This document shows positions 63,921 through 64,000 of a DNA stretch of 64,000 bases, one piece after another. Both the position numbers and the translations under genes were made by a program. This DNA is from Axinella damicornis (Eukaryota > Porifera > Demospongiae > Axinellida > Axinellidae). The stretch covers positions 9,831,533 through 9,895,532 of the forward strand of contig OZ007507.1 of assembly GCA_963931865.1 (NCBI GenBank), written 5' to 3'. A model generated the notes under the pieces. The model saw only the letters and a program-made list of their open reading frames with translations, did not search any database and was not told the DNA's origin. The first letter of the stretch is position 1. The number at the start of each line of letters is the position of its first letter.

Positions 63921-64000
63921 GGAAGATTATTGACTGGCTGACCCAAGGCGGATGGTCAAGCTGATGCAAAGAACCACCCTCTTTCTGTTTTTCTGATGTG

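Noticed and set aside
63920..64000. SECIS element after the unknown protein
   Set aside because: TGATG and AA words occur, but spacing and pairing do not form a convincing SECIS core, and the window ends too soon to judge.
1..64000. tRNA or rRNA genes
   Set aside because: I looked for GGTTCGA-type B boxes with matching arms and for conserved rRNA words and found none that fold properly. A covariance-model scan would be needed to exclude them.

Overview
The window looks like a piece of a metazoan nuclear genome, most plausibly an early-branching animal such as a sponge. That placement is an inference. The evidence is: intron-containing animal genes (RBM42, XRCC2, a TRIM-NHL RING protein), GT-AG introns, many small inverted-repeat transposons, a non-LTR retrotransposon, a pogo/Tigger-type transposase, decayed RecQ-like helicase pieces, long runs of poly(dG)/poly(dC) and abundant CA/TACATG low-complexity DNA. 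There is no prokaryotic operon structure.

Layout. 1-989 (minus): pogo/Tigger-like transposase running off the left edge. 3340-13827 (plus): RBM42; seven exons can be joined by phase, the N-terminal exon(s) were not found, and the introns are full of repeats. 15710-16320: 25-bp minisatellite. 16430-16860: a short region with CCAAT and E2F-like motifs. About 16850-31000: a 14-kb tandem array of roughly 100 units of about 137-139 bp. Each unit carries a near-perfect 5' splice site, a possible branch point, a pyrimidine tract and a 3' splice site, so it reads as a 95-nt exon plus a 44-nt mini-intron. The core holds a 4356-bp head-to-tail duplication. Edge units are older and one is still open in a coding frame. 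31823-32146: an unassigned terminal-exon-like ORF. 32147-38577: two inverted arms of about 0.5 kb enclosing a minisatellite-bearing repeat split by a CR1/L2-like LINE (33056-37003). The LINE's ORF1 and ORF2 meet at a -1 frameshift heptamer.

Right half. 40975-48126 (minus): RING, B-box, coiled-coil, proline/tyrosine-motif linker, NHL-propeller protein in two exons. 48907-55665 (minus): XRCC2 in three exons, including a 7-codon first exon. 55878-56040 (plus): candidate divergent first exon. 56564-58000: two RecQ-like helicase fragments on opposite strands. 58138-62328: repeat-rich DNA with several palindromic elements. 62499-63920 (plus): an unrecognised membrane-anchored protein with one in-frame TGA.

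Functionally, XRCC2 (homologous recombination) and the TRIM-NHL protein (ubiquitin ligase type) lie on the same strand with only about 0.8 kb between them, and two small transposons fill most of that gap. RBM42 is an RNA-binding splicing or stress-granule type factor. I see no pathway linking the three genes. The most unusual items are the splice-signal satellite, a 32-bp transposon-like insertion with its empty site preserved in the opposite arm of the inverted repeat, the LINE frameshift site, and the SH2/SH3-motif linker in the TRIM-NHL protein.
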